64,000 bases of DNA from Styela clava (taxonomy: Eukaryota; Chordata; Ascidiacea; Stolidobranchia; Styelidae). The stretch covers positions 6,539,135 through 6,603,134 of the forward strand of contig NC_135255.1 of NCBI RefSeq assembly GCF_964204865.1, in the 5' to 3' direction. Numbering within the stretch: the first letter of the stretch is position 1; each line of letters opens with the position of its first letter. Positions 12,573 to 23,994 of this stretch are shown here, piece after piece. The notes below the pieces were generated by a model. It did no database searches. It was not told the origin of the DNA and worked only from the letters and a program-made list of their open reading frames with translations. Position numbers and translations under genes: made by a program.

Positions 12573-14064
12573 CATAGGTTCTCAAAGTGCTCCGTACGGA
12601 GCCCCAGGGCTCCGCGAGAGAAACCCAGGGGCTCCGCGAGCTATTCGATTACTCTTCGAAATACTGACTCAAAATTTTGTAACTGTTGAAAGAAGCAATA
12701 ACAGCGTTGATAAAATCAGACAACAATACAGCCTCGAAATATGGTAAAGAGGCTGAATTAAAAATGACATTATTTATAAGCAGGAGCGCAGCCAGGATTC
12801 TTAAGAGGGAGGTGGTTCAAAATTGGAATCGGAAATTTCCGCGCAACATTCTTCGCCATTAAAAAAACGGATAACGAGATTTCTGTTGCGTGAAATATTC
12901 AATCCATGACCGATGCGAGCATTCAACGTGTCTCTTCGTTATAATGTAATTGTGATCATCGTTACTCAAGTTTGATTCGAGATTAGTATTAGTATTACTT
13001 AAATGAAAGAATACTATTCTAAAATAACATAAAATATGTAATAAACTGCCAACAATAAATAAAGTGGAGTCGTATTTTCGCGATCTTGGGATTTGTCAAA
13101 CTTGATTTGTTCTTTCGCACCTGAGATTATTTTTAAGCAGGATATCGCCGTTTAAAAAATCACAATGTCTGGGCAAAATACGAACAATTAGAATTTATTT
13201 TATTGCATTCGGCTCCGTCGGTAGTTTCAGAAAAAGGTACATCGTGGATCGCGTGCACAATTGATTGCGTGCGGCTTCGTCGGTAGTTTCAGAATGGGAA
13301 AAAAAGGTACATCGCGCGCACAATTGACTGTGTTTCGATTTCGCAGTTACTACGACGAAAACCTAACATAACACCAAATTTTGTGATTTACAATGTCTAT
13401 AAAAGCGTTTTCAATCTGAGGTGAGTCTGCTGAAGCCAAACGTGTGATCTTCCATTTTAAGTTTCAGTTTTAATATTTTAGAATGCCGTTTTTCAATCAA
13501 GAAATTTGAGTTGCGGATTTATCTCTTTATTAATTATAATTTTTAACATTTCGTCGCAGATGACTATTATATGGTAACATGTTTTTCACATTGAACTCAT
13601 AATTTCCCACGAGAACAAAAAAGGAATTAACGTCGTCATTGTGTAACAATACATGTATATGCCGAGGGAAATGTTTGATTTAAGGAGAATAAACACCGGC
13701 GTAAAGATGTTCAAAACACGCCATGCTGACGAAAAAAATCGGCGATTGTAACAAAATAAAATCGCGCACGTTATTAGCGGCCTGTTAAGTCTTCCAAAAA
13801 TGTCAAAAGAGAAAAGATTCGACCCCTAATTTATTAATATGTTCGTCAAGTGTCAAATTTACAGCTTTAGTATGAAATTCAGATTCATTTATGGCTTGTG
13901 TTAATTCTATTAAAAAAGGTTCAGCATTTTAAATAAGTAAAGTACTTTTAACTTGCCCAGGAATATTAATCTGAAAGTAACAATTTTAACATTTATTTTG
14001 GGGCTCCGCGAATAATATTCAACTTTTCAAGGGCTCCGCAACACCAAAAGTTTGAGAACCCCTG
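12573..14064. mobile_element. Non-autonomous hAT element, 1.49 kb
   Basis: Perfect 8-bp duplications CTATAGAT flank the element (12565-12572, 14065-14072). The ends read CATAGGTTCTCAAAG and, inverted, CAGGGGTTCTCAAAC, the CAGNGGTTCTCAAA-type hAT terminus; GGCTCCGCGA blocks repeat just inside both ends. The interior has no transposase frame. It does contain a tandem unit (about 13205-13330) with GGCTCCGTCGGTAGTTTCAG repeated as GGCTTCGTCGGTAGTTTCAG. Confidence 0.9.
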
Positions 14065-14279
14065 CTATAGATCATATTATTAAAATGTTATGAATTAGAG
14101 CAGCATACTTTCGACTGGGAATCAAAACTAATGATTATAATTTCTCCGACACTATTTTTATTCATAACTAAACAATCGCTTTATATTTGCATTTTTTCAA
14201 GTTTTTATTCAAATAATTCGTCCTTCGTAACGTTTGCGCCTCAGTCCGACGATACGAAATTTGAGATACACTCTTTTAG

Positions 14280-15526
14280 TTGTGGTGAAAGCAAATTTTA
14301 TTGAAAATACACGGTCTATATACAAAAATGTTACGTCAACTACTCAAGTCATTCAAATTTTGGTTCCAAATTATATTAAATTACTAAATCCATTAACTAC
14401 TGCTTTGTGCAGACGATAACTTTATATTCAAGCTTGAGAACCAGTTTTACATCGTCATCCGATTCATTCTCTCTTCCAAGAGCTCTCTTAATGTCGCTTG
14501 CAAAAACGTCAAGCGGATCAATTGATGGCTTCTCTTTTTCCATAAAAATATGGTAATCACCAATGCTCGAACCTAATGCTTTGAATTGCGGCAACGTTAA
14601 AAGCATCTCATGTTTAAGCCTCTTTAACCACTGCTTGTTGTCCTGTTGAATTTCTTCGTAAATGGACATGTAGCCATTATAACATTCATAGTTCCTGTCG
14701 TGTGCATGAACGTTTTGAAAAAATCTGTAAACGATATCTTTTATATCAATCAAACTTGAATGCAGCTCTGGTTTCTCTGCGCCTTCCTGTTCAACATTAC
14801 TGATGCCTTTCAATGCAGGGACGTAGATGGCGCAGCAACCATTTGGCTTTAAGACTCTTTTGCACTCTTCTAAAAACTTCGGCATGTTGAGCCAGTGAGC
14901 AGCAGTTCCACAACCCACCAAGTCGATACTGTTGTCTTCAACAGGAAATCTATGATCGTTAACAAGTTGAAAAGATATATTTTCTGTTTCGTTAATCTCT
15001 CTCGCCTTTTCTATTTGAGCTTCACTGATGTCGATTCCTAATATTGAGCGAAAAAATGGGGCAAATATGAAGGTAGATTGCCCGGTGCCACAGCCAACAT
15101 CTAACATTTTTTCAAACTTCTGGCTTTGTGGGCCTGAGCCCACTTTTTCACTCAAATATTCCATAATAGCCTGTGGCACGATTGGCGGATACGATGGCCG
15201 ATACTTGTGGTAGATTTCTGCCATTGAATTACCTTCATAAACTCGGATTAAATTTGATTCATTCATGATTTATTCAAACCATAAAAAAGAAATCAAGATA
15301 AAGAAACTACAGACTTTATAAACCAGCAGTGTATGATATAATCGATATTTGACAAAGACTGACATTCCATTTTTAATTTCCGAAGAACTTATCTTGTTCC
15401 GGAAATTTTCATTGGGGAGAATGGTTCCAACAATATACGTCATAAGATGGATGTGTCAATCAATATGCTTAAAAAATGCATTCTATCACGCAAAAAACGT
15501 TGATTGATATTCTATTTTAGGCGATA
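14280..15526 (-). repeat. Left arm of an inverted gene duplication
   Basis: The whole methyltransferase gene, about 260 bases of 5' flank and about 115 bases of 3' flank match 17398-18645 in reverse orientation. Upstream landmarks shared by both arms are CATATTGATTGACACATC, GTATATTGTTG and GGAATGTCAGTC. Confidence 0.85.
14397..15266 (-). CDS. Class I SAM-dependent methyltransferase, copy 1
   Basis: An intact single-exon frame of 289 residues starting MNESNLIRVYEG. The Rossmann core is clear: motif I LDVGCGTGQST (residues 55-65), the acidic end of strand 2 in ILGIDIS (D79), SIDLVGCGTAAHW (113-125) and RVLKPNGCCAIY (137-148). This is the Methyltransf_11/trans-aconitate-methyltransferase-like group of small cytosolic enzymes. 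The substrate cannot be read from sequence. An in-frame ATG at 15266 opens the conserved region, and the twin gene at 17652 starts at the same residue. The two proteins are collinear with no gaps. The uninterrupted frame between transposons could mean a retroposed or intron-poor origin. Confidence 0.9.
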   Translation of the reverse strand: MNESNLIRVYEGNSMAEIYHKYRPSYPPIVPQAIMEYLSEKVGSGPQSQKFEKMLDVGCGTGQSTFIFAPFFRSILGIDISEAQIEKAREINETENISFQLVNDHRFPVEDNSIDLVGCGTAAHWLNMPKFLEECKRVLKPNGCCAIYVPALKGISNVEQEGAEKPELHSSLIDIKDIVYRFFQNVHAHDRNYECYNGYMSIYEEIQQDNKQWLKRLKHEMLLTLPQFKALGSSIGDYHIFMEKEKPSIDPLDVFASDIKRALGRENESDDDVKLVLKLEYKVIVCTKQ

Positions 15527-16639
15527 TCGAGAGAGATCACAGATGGCGGTAGAGGAAACTTGTCGATGCTCCTGATTTCACCAATGCATATGAATAATTT
15601 CAATGAAATATAAATCTATATATATCATTTTCAATGCATTTTAAAGCTACTTTAAAATCTTATTTAACGCAAATCGAATATGCAAGAAAGGAATATTTTA
15701 ATTTTTAACACATGAACTCATTCTGGAGAATATTAGGTCTTCGTTACTCCATAAAAAGCAAGAGCAGTAACTTGTAGTGATATTGCATATTTTATACTAA
15801 TTTAATTCGGTGCTTGAGTTCATGACCTTTCATGCAGTTATTATCTTGCTCTGCCCTGCCCCTAGTGCATACAATGTATACCGTTTTTTGGTTTATGAAG
15901 TAAACACACTAACACAGTACTCTGAAATATCGAGTTTATGTGTATGTAAATAATGTAGTCAATACTATAAGAAGTTCAATAAAGTGTAGGAAAATTATAG
16001 CAAGTAAAGACAATAAAGTAAATTCAAGTTATTGTCATTTTTACGTGTAAACAATGAAAACAAGTTACTACGCTGGTAAATTGTTTCTTCAAACCACAGG
16101 AGTCGCGTTGAAATCTTTTCATTGTCGATTCTTATTTCAAAGTAATTGGTCTATATGAAGAATGTTATTATAAATTCTCACTAAAATATGCGAGTGTATT
16201 CTGAATAATTAGAGAGCCTGTTCTATTAGAATTAGATATATCTTGAAAACCTAATTTGATGTGAGGTTTATCACAAGTCTCAGCAAGCTATTTTATGCCA
16301 GGGATCGGAAAAACGGGAAGACATCTGAACTAGTATTAAAACCCAAAGTCGACTTTTCTGGTCTGCAACATTTAATGCTGAGAAACACAAAACACCATCG
16401 TTTAATTTGGACTTCATTTGTTAAACACAGAACAAAGAGATCTCGTTACAGACCTTTCATTGCAGTCACCCGCTGTTATTTAATCAAGAATTTTAATTTT
16501 ATTGATTATTTGGCATGCGTGTTATAGTGGAACTATGTATGTCTGAGGAAATCAGACCTTGGTCAGACGAAACGTTACAGAAATATATTTGTATATATTG
16601 TGAAGATGCCATCTTGAACTAAAATCAATAATTCCAGTA
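15527..16639. other. Spacer of the inverted duplication
   Basis: AT-rich and without a gene. Near 16540-16580 lies GTCTGAGGAAATCAGACC followed by GTCAGACGAAACGTTAC, a hairpin-rich motif resembling the tails of some retroelements. Confidence 0.45.
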
Positions 16640-17370
16640 GAACAGGAACTAGAAATCAATAGCGCTGTTGCTTTTCCTCGCAAAATAATGGTTGTAAAAT
16701 TTATTTTGCTCAACATCCAACTCCATAGTTACCCACTCTGTTTTTTCTACGTATAGAATATATTGGGAAAGTTTAACATGTCAAAGCTTCGAATTATTTC
16801 TGATTCGTCATACATTCGCTAATTAATGCGATAAACAACATTTTAGACTTCATATGCGTACAGACTTCAAATGGTTTTAAAATACATATATATATATATA
16901 TAAGATTGGGTTCGCACAGTGGCGTATCCATGACATGGAAGCCATGGCTCTTGCCATGGTCGCTGTTTCGAAAGCGGCGAAAAGAGGGCGAAAAGTTTTA
17001 ATCGGGAAATGTTTCAATAAAATAATTTCAAATTAGAATAACTGAAATTCGCGTTTTTACTCAAAATATACCGTACATGTATCTCAATTTACCTATAATC
17101 GTTAAAAATTGTAAGTCAACGATTAAGGGGGCACGTTTTTAAATATTGCCACATGCGCTATTTTAGGTAGATACGCCACTGCGTTCACACATCAATATTC
17201 GGAAGGGGCGGTGCCAAATTGGATGAGGCAAGAAGAAGCATAACATCGTACATGCGGTGTTCATTTGGTTGCGTTCTAAACTTGTTCTTCGTGAAGTTCC
17301 TTGACATCTTCAAACTGCTGATCACATACATATGACTCGCCAAATATTGATTTTAGGCATGATTGAACCA
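16640..17370 (+). repeat. Duplicated segment, copy 1 (mate at 20045-20455)
   Basis: Both copies share AGAAATCAATAGC, TGGTTGTAAAAT, AGAATATATTGGG, CATCAATATTC, GCCAAATTGGAT, CATAACATCG, GATCACATACATA and AATATTGATTTTAGGC in the same order and strand. Copy 1 is interrupted by the MITE at 16917-17181, which copy 2 lacks. Confidence 0.85.
16917..17181. mobile_element. hAT-type MITE, CAGTGGCGTA family
   Basis: Twelve-base perfect TIRs CAGTGGCGTATC. Flanking octamers GGTTCGCA and CGTTCACA agree at 6 of 8. The duplicated segment at 20045-20455 lacks this insertion, which confirms its limits. Same terminus type as the elements at 26680 and 62693. Confidence 0.85.
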
Positions 17371-17397
17371 GTTAAATGAGATTTTATAGTGACCTTG

Positions 17398-18645
17398 AAA
17401 TGCCTAAAACATGATATTAATCAACGTGCACCTTGCACGATAAAATGCTATTTTTCAGCATATTGATTGACACATCTATTTTATTACGTATATTGTTGTA
17501 ACCCTTTACATCAATAGTCGGAACACGGTTGTTCGGCAATGATGGAATGTCAGTCAATGTAAAATATTGATTATACCATACATTGCTGTTTTATAAAGTT
17601 TGTAGTTCATTTATTTTGGTTTATTTTTATGGTTTGAAGCAATTGAAAGCCATGAATAAAGCAAATTTAATCAGGGTTTATGAAGGTAAATCGATAACAG
17701 AAATCTATTTCAAGTATCGACCACCGTATCCGCCAATCGTGCCACAGGCTATTATGGAATATTTGAGTGAAAAAATGGGCTCAAGCCCACAAAGCAAGAA
17801 GTTTGAAAAAATGTTAGACGTTGGCTGTGGCGCCGGGCAATCTACCTTCATATTTGCCCCATTTTTTCGCTCAATATTAGGAATCGACATCAGTGAAGCT
17901 CAAATAGAAAAGGCGAAAGAGATTAACGAAACAGAAAATATATCTTTCCAACTTGTTAACGATCATAGATTTCCTGTTGAAGACAACAGCATCGATCTGG
18001 TGGGTTGTGGAACTGCTGCTCACTGGCTAAACATACCGAAGTTTTTAGAAGAGTGCAAAAGAGTCTTAAAGCCAAATGGTTGCTGCGCCATCTACGTTGA
18101 TGTATTGAAAGGCATCAGTAATGTCGGGCAGAAAGACGCAGAGAAACCAAAACTGCGTTTAAGTTTGATTGATATAAATGATATCGTTATCAAATTTTCT
18201 CAAAACGTTCATGCACACGACAGGAACTATGAATGTTATAATGGCTACAAATGTATTTATGAAGAAATCCAACAAGGCAACAAGCAATGGCTGAAGAGGC
18301 TTGAACACGAGATGCTTTTAACGTTGTCACAATTCAAAGCATTTATTTCAACTATGGGTGATTACCATATTTTTATTGAAAAAGAGAAGCCATCAATTGA
18401 TCCGCTTGACGTCTTTGCAAGTGACATCAAAAGAGCTCTTGAAAGAGAGAATGAATCGGATGACGACGTAAAACTGCTTCTCAAGCTTGATTATAATGTT
18501 ATCGTCTGCACAAAGCAGTAGTTAATGGATTTAGTAATTTAATATTATATGAAACCAAAATTTGAATAACTTGAGTACTGGACGTTAGCTCTATCATATA
18601 GACAGTATATATTCAATGGAAATTTTGCTTCCATCACACATAAAA
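17398..18645 (+). repeat. Right arm of the inverted gene duplication
   Basis: Mirror copy of 14280-15526, joined to it by a spacer of about 1.87 kb. Divergence is modest in the coding part and larger in the flanks, as expected for an established duplication under coding constraint. Confidence 0.85.
17652..18521 (+). CDS. Class I SAM-dependent methyltransferase, copy 2
   Basis: Intact 289-residue single-exon frame starting MNKANLIRVYEG; an upstream in-frame region from 17583 is open but not conserved in the twin, so the ATG at 17652 is preferred. Motif I is LDVGCGAGQST, with Ala where copy 1 has Thr61; the other SAM-binding motifs are unchanged. Differences from copy 1 concentrate in the C-terminal half (for example KGISNVGQKDAEKPKLR and QFKAFISTMGDYHIF), which in this family shapes the substrate pocket. 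The shared 5' flank implies both copies kept the same proximal promoter. Confidence 0.9.
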   Translation: MNKANLIRVYEGKSITEIYFKYRPPYPPIVPQAIMEYLSEKMGSSPQSKKFEKMLDVGCGAGQSTFIFAPFFRSILGIDISEAQIEKAKEINETENISFQLVNDHRFPVEDNSIDLVGCGTAAHWLNIPKFLEECKRVLKPNGCCAIYVDVLKGISNVGQKDAEKPKLRLSLIDINDIVIKFSQNVHAHDRNYECYNGYKCIYEEIQQGNKQWLKRLEHEMLLTLSQFKAFISTMGDYHIFIEKEKPSIDPLDVFASDIKRALERENESDDDVKLLLKLDYNVIVCTKQ

Positions 18646-18954
18646 TTGCTATTTCACAAACAGAGTGGTCGTGTTCATCTCAGATTTTGTATCTTATGCA
18701 GTTTTCCTGCGAATAGAAATGACCGGAAAAGCCCCATTACATTGGTGAGACATTGCTAAAACATTGCCTGGTGGAGTGCGCTGATATTCTGCTGAGCAAG
18801 TCTTCGGCGTCAAAGATGAAGCAGGTCTTCTTGTCCAATAACAATGATGCGCATTTTCGAAAATGGACCCCGACATACGATCTATCATGTCAAAAAAACA
18901 ATGGCAAAATTGATATTGATAGTGTAATGTAAATTCTGATGCGTTTATTACTTA
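18646..18954. other. Spacer
   Basis: No supported gene. A stretch at 18695-18870 reads weakly like the C-terminal end of a retroelement RNase H region (ETLLKHCLVECADI), too short to call. Confidence 0.3.
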
Positions 18955-19236
18955 TTACTTATCGACTTCGATCGGTAAGTATGTTGATAGGTATTTGTCT
19001 GTTTATTTCACTTTCGTATGTTACGCGATATCTCACGAAAGCGAGGATGAATCTGCTCCAAATTTAGCATGTGCATTCATCATATCTCGGACCAGAAGCC
19101 TATTGATTTTGGATGAATTTTTATGTCGTATAATTAGCGAGTTATTAATTGATTGGTGATGGGACATGCGGTTGAGTCAGAGCGAGGGAATCGAAACCGC
19201 AGATCGATATGTCGGCGGTCTCCGATCTCTATCTAG
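18955..19236 (+). mobile_element. Helentron-like element, copy 2
   Basis: Same order as copy 1: ACTTATCGA palindrome, GGTATTTGTCTG, ACGCGATATCTCACGAAAGC, GTCGTATAATTAGCGAG, terminus ATCTAG followed by T. The GTCT microsatellite is short here. A solitary hAT right end (GGTTGGAAACCACTG) follows near 19400. Confidence 0.65.
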
Positions 19237-19519
19237 TTTGTAATCTTATGCGTTGAATTGTCCTATTCGATGAATAACACTGGTTTTCTTTACACGGATT
19301 GTCACTATCTTGGAATGCTAGAGGGCGCAATAAATTGGCGTTTCTTTTCAAGGGGGTTGATATGTTGTGGGGAATGAAAGTGGGAAATTAAGATAAAAAG
19401 GTTGGAAACCACTGGCTTAGTGAGATGTGCGTACAATCAACCTGATCACCAAATATTTGAATTGAAAGTCGCACAAGCTAGTAGTGTGCAAGATTGGAAT
19501 AGTCCAGACAGAGATTGCA

Positions 19520-19660
19520 ATGCAGTTATTAGATTAAAACTTCAATTTAATAACTGAACTCAAGGAAGTTAACGCTGGAATAGTAATAACAATAACATAC
19601 ATATTTACAGTTGATACATAAAAGAGGGCAGAAACGAAGGGAAATGACACATATACCGTG
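19520..19660 (-). repeat. Inverted copy of 10560-10720
   Basis: Shares GTTAACGCTGGAATAGTAAT and ACATACAT..TTTACAGTTGATACATAAAA with the reverse complement of about 10590-10720. It is part of a dispersed repeat whose ends I cannot define. Confidence 0.7.
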
Positions 19661-20044
19661 TTTTCCTGAAAATAAAACTGGGTCTTATTTCACTTTTCTT
19701 ACGGAAAATACCACCAAGGCTTATTCTCGACGGATGTCTTATATTTTCATTTATCAAAAACAAAATTACAAAGTAGAGAATTACGATATTTTTGAATATA
19801 CAAAATAAGAAAACCGGTATCCATTTACTCATAAACATTAAATCATCAATTTATGAATCATTTAAAACGCGTAGGAGAGATTTCTTGCTATCGACTAAGT
19901 CAAAAAAGTCGCGTTGTTGACTAGGTTTTATTTTAAGGGATGGGCTTACATTAAAATCGTTCGTAAAATTCGGGCTAGGTCTTATTTTCAGAGTAGGTCT
20001 TATTTTGGGGGAAACACAGTATGTATACAAAGAATCTAGTCTGA

Positions 20045-20455
20045 CTAGAAATCAATAGCAATGTTGCTTTCCCTTGCAAAATAGTGGTTGTAAAATCAAT
20101 ATTGCTGGGCATCTAACTTCATAGTTTCCCACCTTTTTTGACGTAAAGAATATATTGGGTAAGTATAAACATGCTGAAGCTTCGAAATATTTCAGATTCA
20201 CTATACTCTCGCTTAATGTGATAAGGAATTTAGCTAAATATCTATATATATAGGGTTTTGAAGGGGGATCGCCTTCGCCCATCAATATTCTTTAAAAGTG
20301 CTATGCCAAATTGGATAAAGCACATAACATAACATCGAACATGTGGCGTTCATTTAGTTGCGTTCCAAACCTGTTCTACGTGAGGTTTCTTGACGTCTTC
20401 AAACTGTATGATCACATACATACGGTCGGCCAATATTGATTTTAGGCGTTCCGAT
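20045..20455 (+). repeat. Duplicated segment, copy 2 (mate at 16640-17370)
   Basis: Empty-site version of the segment upstream of methyltransferase copy 2. From 20456 to 21240 I see only AT-rich sequence without a supported gene. Confidence 0.8.
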
Positions 20456-21239
20456 ATCATCATGACGAGGAAGAATTTTTAAATTATCGTATCGATGAAA
20501 TAAATGAAGGCTACTACTACTACTGTCCGGACCATATCGCCAAGTTATGTAATAATATTTCTACCCCTGATTCAGTGATTTGTATACCGGAGTGTAGAAT
20601 ATTATCCAGAATAAACTCCATTATATATATATTTTTTTTTTTGATAATAAATAAAATAATAATATAGATCATTACATACATATATTTGCATACTAATTCC
20701 AGTTCTCCACAATAATCGGATAAATTTCGCAGTCGTTCTATATTTTTCCATATATATATACTTTTTTTAGTGCCTAATTATGAACAATAATACAATGAAT
20801 TTGATTGATCCAATGTGCATCCGAAATCAACTCGGTAGAATGTGGAGTTGTTGTTCCATCTGTTTGGTGGTATTTGACAATGTTGTACTCTTGATCATTC
20901 TGTTGTTTCTTCATTTTCACATTTCAGCATCTGCGGAAACCAAAGTAAAGTTATATTTCCCACCACAAATAAATACCATTTTATATTCTGAATATAAACG
21001 CTCAATATTGTATCTATTATAAATAGCACAGCATAAAATGCCATCGGAAGCCCCAAGCACCATCCTCCCAAACTAGTTGACAACAATTTTTTGCGAAAAC
21101 ACTAATACAAAGTAGTGTGGCGCATTTTAAAATTATAATTGGATAAACGTTCATCATGACTTACAATGTATATATATAAACGTATACATTAGCACCTATG
21201 AATAACTTTATTTTTTGGAGACATTGAAAACTAAATTAC

Positions 21240-21662
21240 CGTTGATTTGAGTCTTCCTTGTGTCCAAAACTGCGAAGCATCTCCTATGTTTACTTATGCT
21301 GTTCCCGGTATAGGAGTGGCATCCACGTATTCTCCATCTGTGCCCTTACCTTAATATTTTGTTGTAACCGTTTAAAATATGTAGAAAAATGGCTATCAAC
21401 TATGTTTCTCTTTTTTTTAAGTTGAATTAAACAGAAACATAAAAATATTTTAATAATGATAATTGAAACAAACCTGCAGTCCGCCCACTTTATCTTGAAA
21501 CAAAATAGTAAAAGATCCAAAATCAGTATGTTCACCAAGACGAACTTGACCTGGTTCGAACGAACACTTATCGGGTATTCCCGGGTAGTAATGTGTTCTG
21601 ATCGTGGTTAAATTCTTTTCATCGTTCATTCTAGAATGACATTTCATCAAGTATTCTTTATC
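21240..21662 (-). pseudogene. 2-oxoglutarate/Fe(II) dioxygenase (isopenicillin-N-synthase-like) gene relic
   Basis: Exon 21474-21662 (63 codons, phase 0 at both ends) reads KEYLMKCHSRMND, then LTTIRTHYYPGIPD and VRLGEHTDFGSFTILFQD, ending VGGLQ. H-T-D is the family's HxD iron pair and the LGEHTDFG..TILFQD..GGLQ block is diagnostic. The next exon (21240-21349) carries EYVDATPIPGTA, a stop codon, then VNIGDASQFWTQGRLKST. It needs a frame change after the junction as well as readthrough of the TAA, so the copy looks inactive. No upstream exon was recognised. The acceptor of the second exon is AAG. Confidence 0.7.
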
Positions 21663-22380
21663 CTGTGTTGATGAAAATGGGATAACAATGTAATTACCAA
21701 TCAGACAGATATCTTCTGTTCATACTGAGCGTACGAACTGCATTTGAAATTTTTCATAGGTCTGACGTAGCCCCAAAGTATACAAAAAATGCTTTACCGC
21801 GCTCGAAATGGTGAGTTGGGATCATCGAAACTATCTTAAATTCAATTCACAGAATTTTGCAAATTGGAAAAACTGTTGAAAGTCTTCAACGAACAAGTAA
21901 TACGCCACGTTGTCATATGAACTATATATATATAGCTCACTAAGTTTGCTAGGAAATTATATGGATGGAAAGTAGTAGATTTTTTTTAAATTTATTTTCG
22001 AGCATAACTGCGGGACCAAGTCACCCCCATCTACGGGGACAGGATGAGCGCTGTAAGTTCTCCCATCATTTTATAAGTATAAAAACCATTCCATCGGTAA
22101 CAACCAATCGGCAAAAGCGACAATTTTTAACGATAAGAAAGTGTCTTTAAAACCGGTCCAAGTCAAGGGATTAATAAATATAGACATAGTTAGTTTTGAA
22201 ACCTCTTTCAAAAAGAAAGGCAATATTTACCCAGATAAATACAATGACATATTAACAGAAACTTCGGGAAAGCAGACAAAACCTAAAATAAGGTTTAAAA
22301 CGTTACTATGAAGAAAGGAAAGTTAATGCAAAGATAAGGACATGCGTCGCTCACTCATAGATATATATGCTGCTAGACTT
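21663..22380. other. Spacer without recognised gene
   Basis: AT-rich. The left end of the adjacent hAT element should lie here, but no CAGTGGCG terminus is visible, so the element is probably truncated on this side. Confidence 0.4.
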
Positions 22381-23790
22381 CTACTGCTTGAACATATATG
22401 CAACACGCCGCGGTTTCTTGGAAGCAAAATGCTCAATAACGCGCTGATTAAAGTCATGCATCCCAGAAATAACGTCTCTGTGAATGGATAAAACAGCCAA
22501 GGAATTTAATCTATCTTGCTTCATTGTGTTTCTGAGATACGTTTTAATACGCTTCAGCGTGCTGAATGTTCGCTCTGCGTCGGCGGAAGAAATAGGCGTC
22601 GTCAAAATGATGTCCAGAAATTTTGTAGACGCCGCAAAGGTAGTTACTAGAGTGTTATCTATGAGGAACCCATAGAGCGCGCAAGTTGATGTGATGTTCA
22701 AAAAAGTTTGATTGGTGTATATACATCGCAATTCATTTTCCAATTTACCCACGTTCATCATGGGGTAAAATTTGGAGACAGTAGCCAACAAATGGATGGG
22801 AAATTGACGTGCAAATTTTGAAAAATTTTTGGGGTTCATCAAAGAGAACGCGGCAAGGTGTTCAGTGCGCAGACGATCGCCTATTTGATTCACCAGAATG
22901 TCACAGCATTCCTTTGCAGACAAAATCAAACGCTGCGTTGTTTGCCCGCGGCGTAAAGAAGCACTCCATGTGTCGTCGTATTTTATTGTTTCCCGGATAC
23001 GAGATACGGCATTGCAGAAGTCTGAAATACACGACTGCACAGACGCTCCATCCATTAGCCTTGACTGCAATGCGCCGTATAATACATCCACGTGATAGAA
23101 TATTGTGGAGAAAAAATGAAAACTCACCATCTTCTAGCAGACGCTTTAGACCTGCCGCCTCCCTCACAGAGCGTTCGTCCTAAACCGGAGAGCTCTGAAT
23201 GCCAATGAAACACTCAATGAGCTCAGACCTAATTTCGAACACGCTCTGCACCACGCGTGATTGGAAGTTCCAACGTGTTGGTGCACAAGCTGGGAGACGG
23301 CGGCTACATATCTGGCGAAGGAGGTCAGAGCGCTTCGGCGAAACGGAAAAAAATGAGGAAAACCCCGAAACATTTGCAAAAAATATACGGACGAGAGGGG
23401 TATCAAGACACATATTTTTAATAACGAGGTTAAATTGGTGTGCATAACAATGTAAAAAATGCGCATGAGGAAAATCTTCTTTTATATAAACTTGAACACC
23501 ATGTTTCGACCCACTCATGACTGCCGCGCCGTCATAAGTTTGAGCTATCAATTTTGACTTCGTGTTGTAAGGCTGTAACACTTCTTTCAGTACAGCCGAT
23601 ATCCCGCAAGCCGTGCGATCAACGATTGGTACAAAGCTGTGAAATCTCTCGGTAGGTTTACCATCTTTCACAAACCGAAAAATCACAGCCAGTTGGGAAA
23701 CGCACGTGATGTCAGTTGTCTCGTCAGACTGAATCGAAAGGAACTGGCAATTCTCAATTTCCAGAGCCAAATGTTGTAAATAAATGTTAT

Positions 23791-23994
23791 GGTTCCATTA
23801 CATTTGAACCCACGTACATTTGAACCCATGACAATTGCACCTGTATGCTATTGCACATATGGAATTTTTTTTTGTTTCACGGATAGTTAAACTCATACTA
23901 ACCCTAACCCATGGGTTTTAGCACCCGCATATAGATTGAACTCGTGGATATACGCATGAGTTCAAATGTACATGCGTTCAAATGTACGGTCACC
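23791..23994. mobile_element. 204-bp MITE with 9-bp target duplication, copy A
   Basis: Ends begin GGTTCCATTACATTTGAACC and, inverted, GGTGACCGTACATTTGAACC. Each end has the unit ACATTTGAACCCA twice in tandem. Flanking AAATGTTAT and AAATTTTAT (23782-23790, 23995-24003) match at 8 of 9. The near-identical copy at 47175-47377 confirms the limits. It sits inside the hAT transposase frame. A 9-bp TSD points to a Mutator-like source. Confidence 0.92.

Noticed and set aside
18695-18870. Retroelement RNase H-like tail (ETLLKHCLVECADI)
   Set aside because: Too short, with no catalytic motifs and no neighbouring reverse transcriptase.
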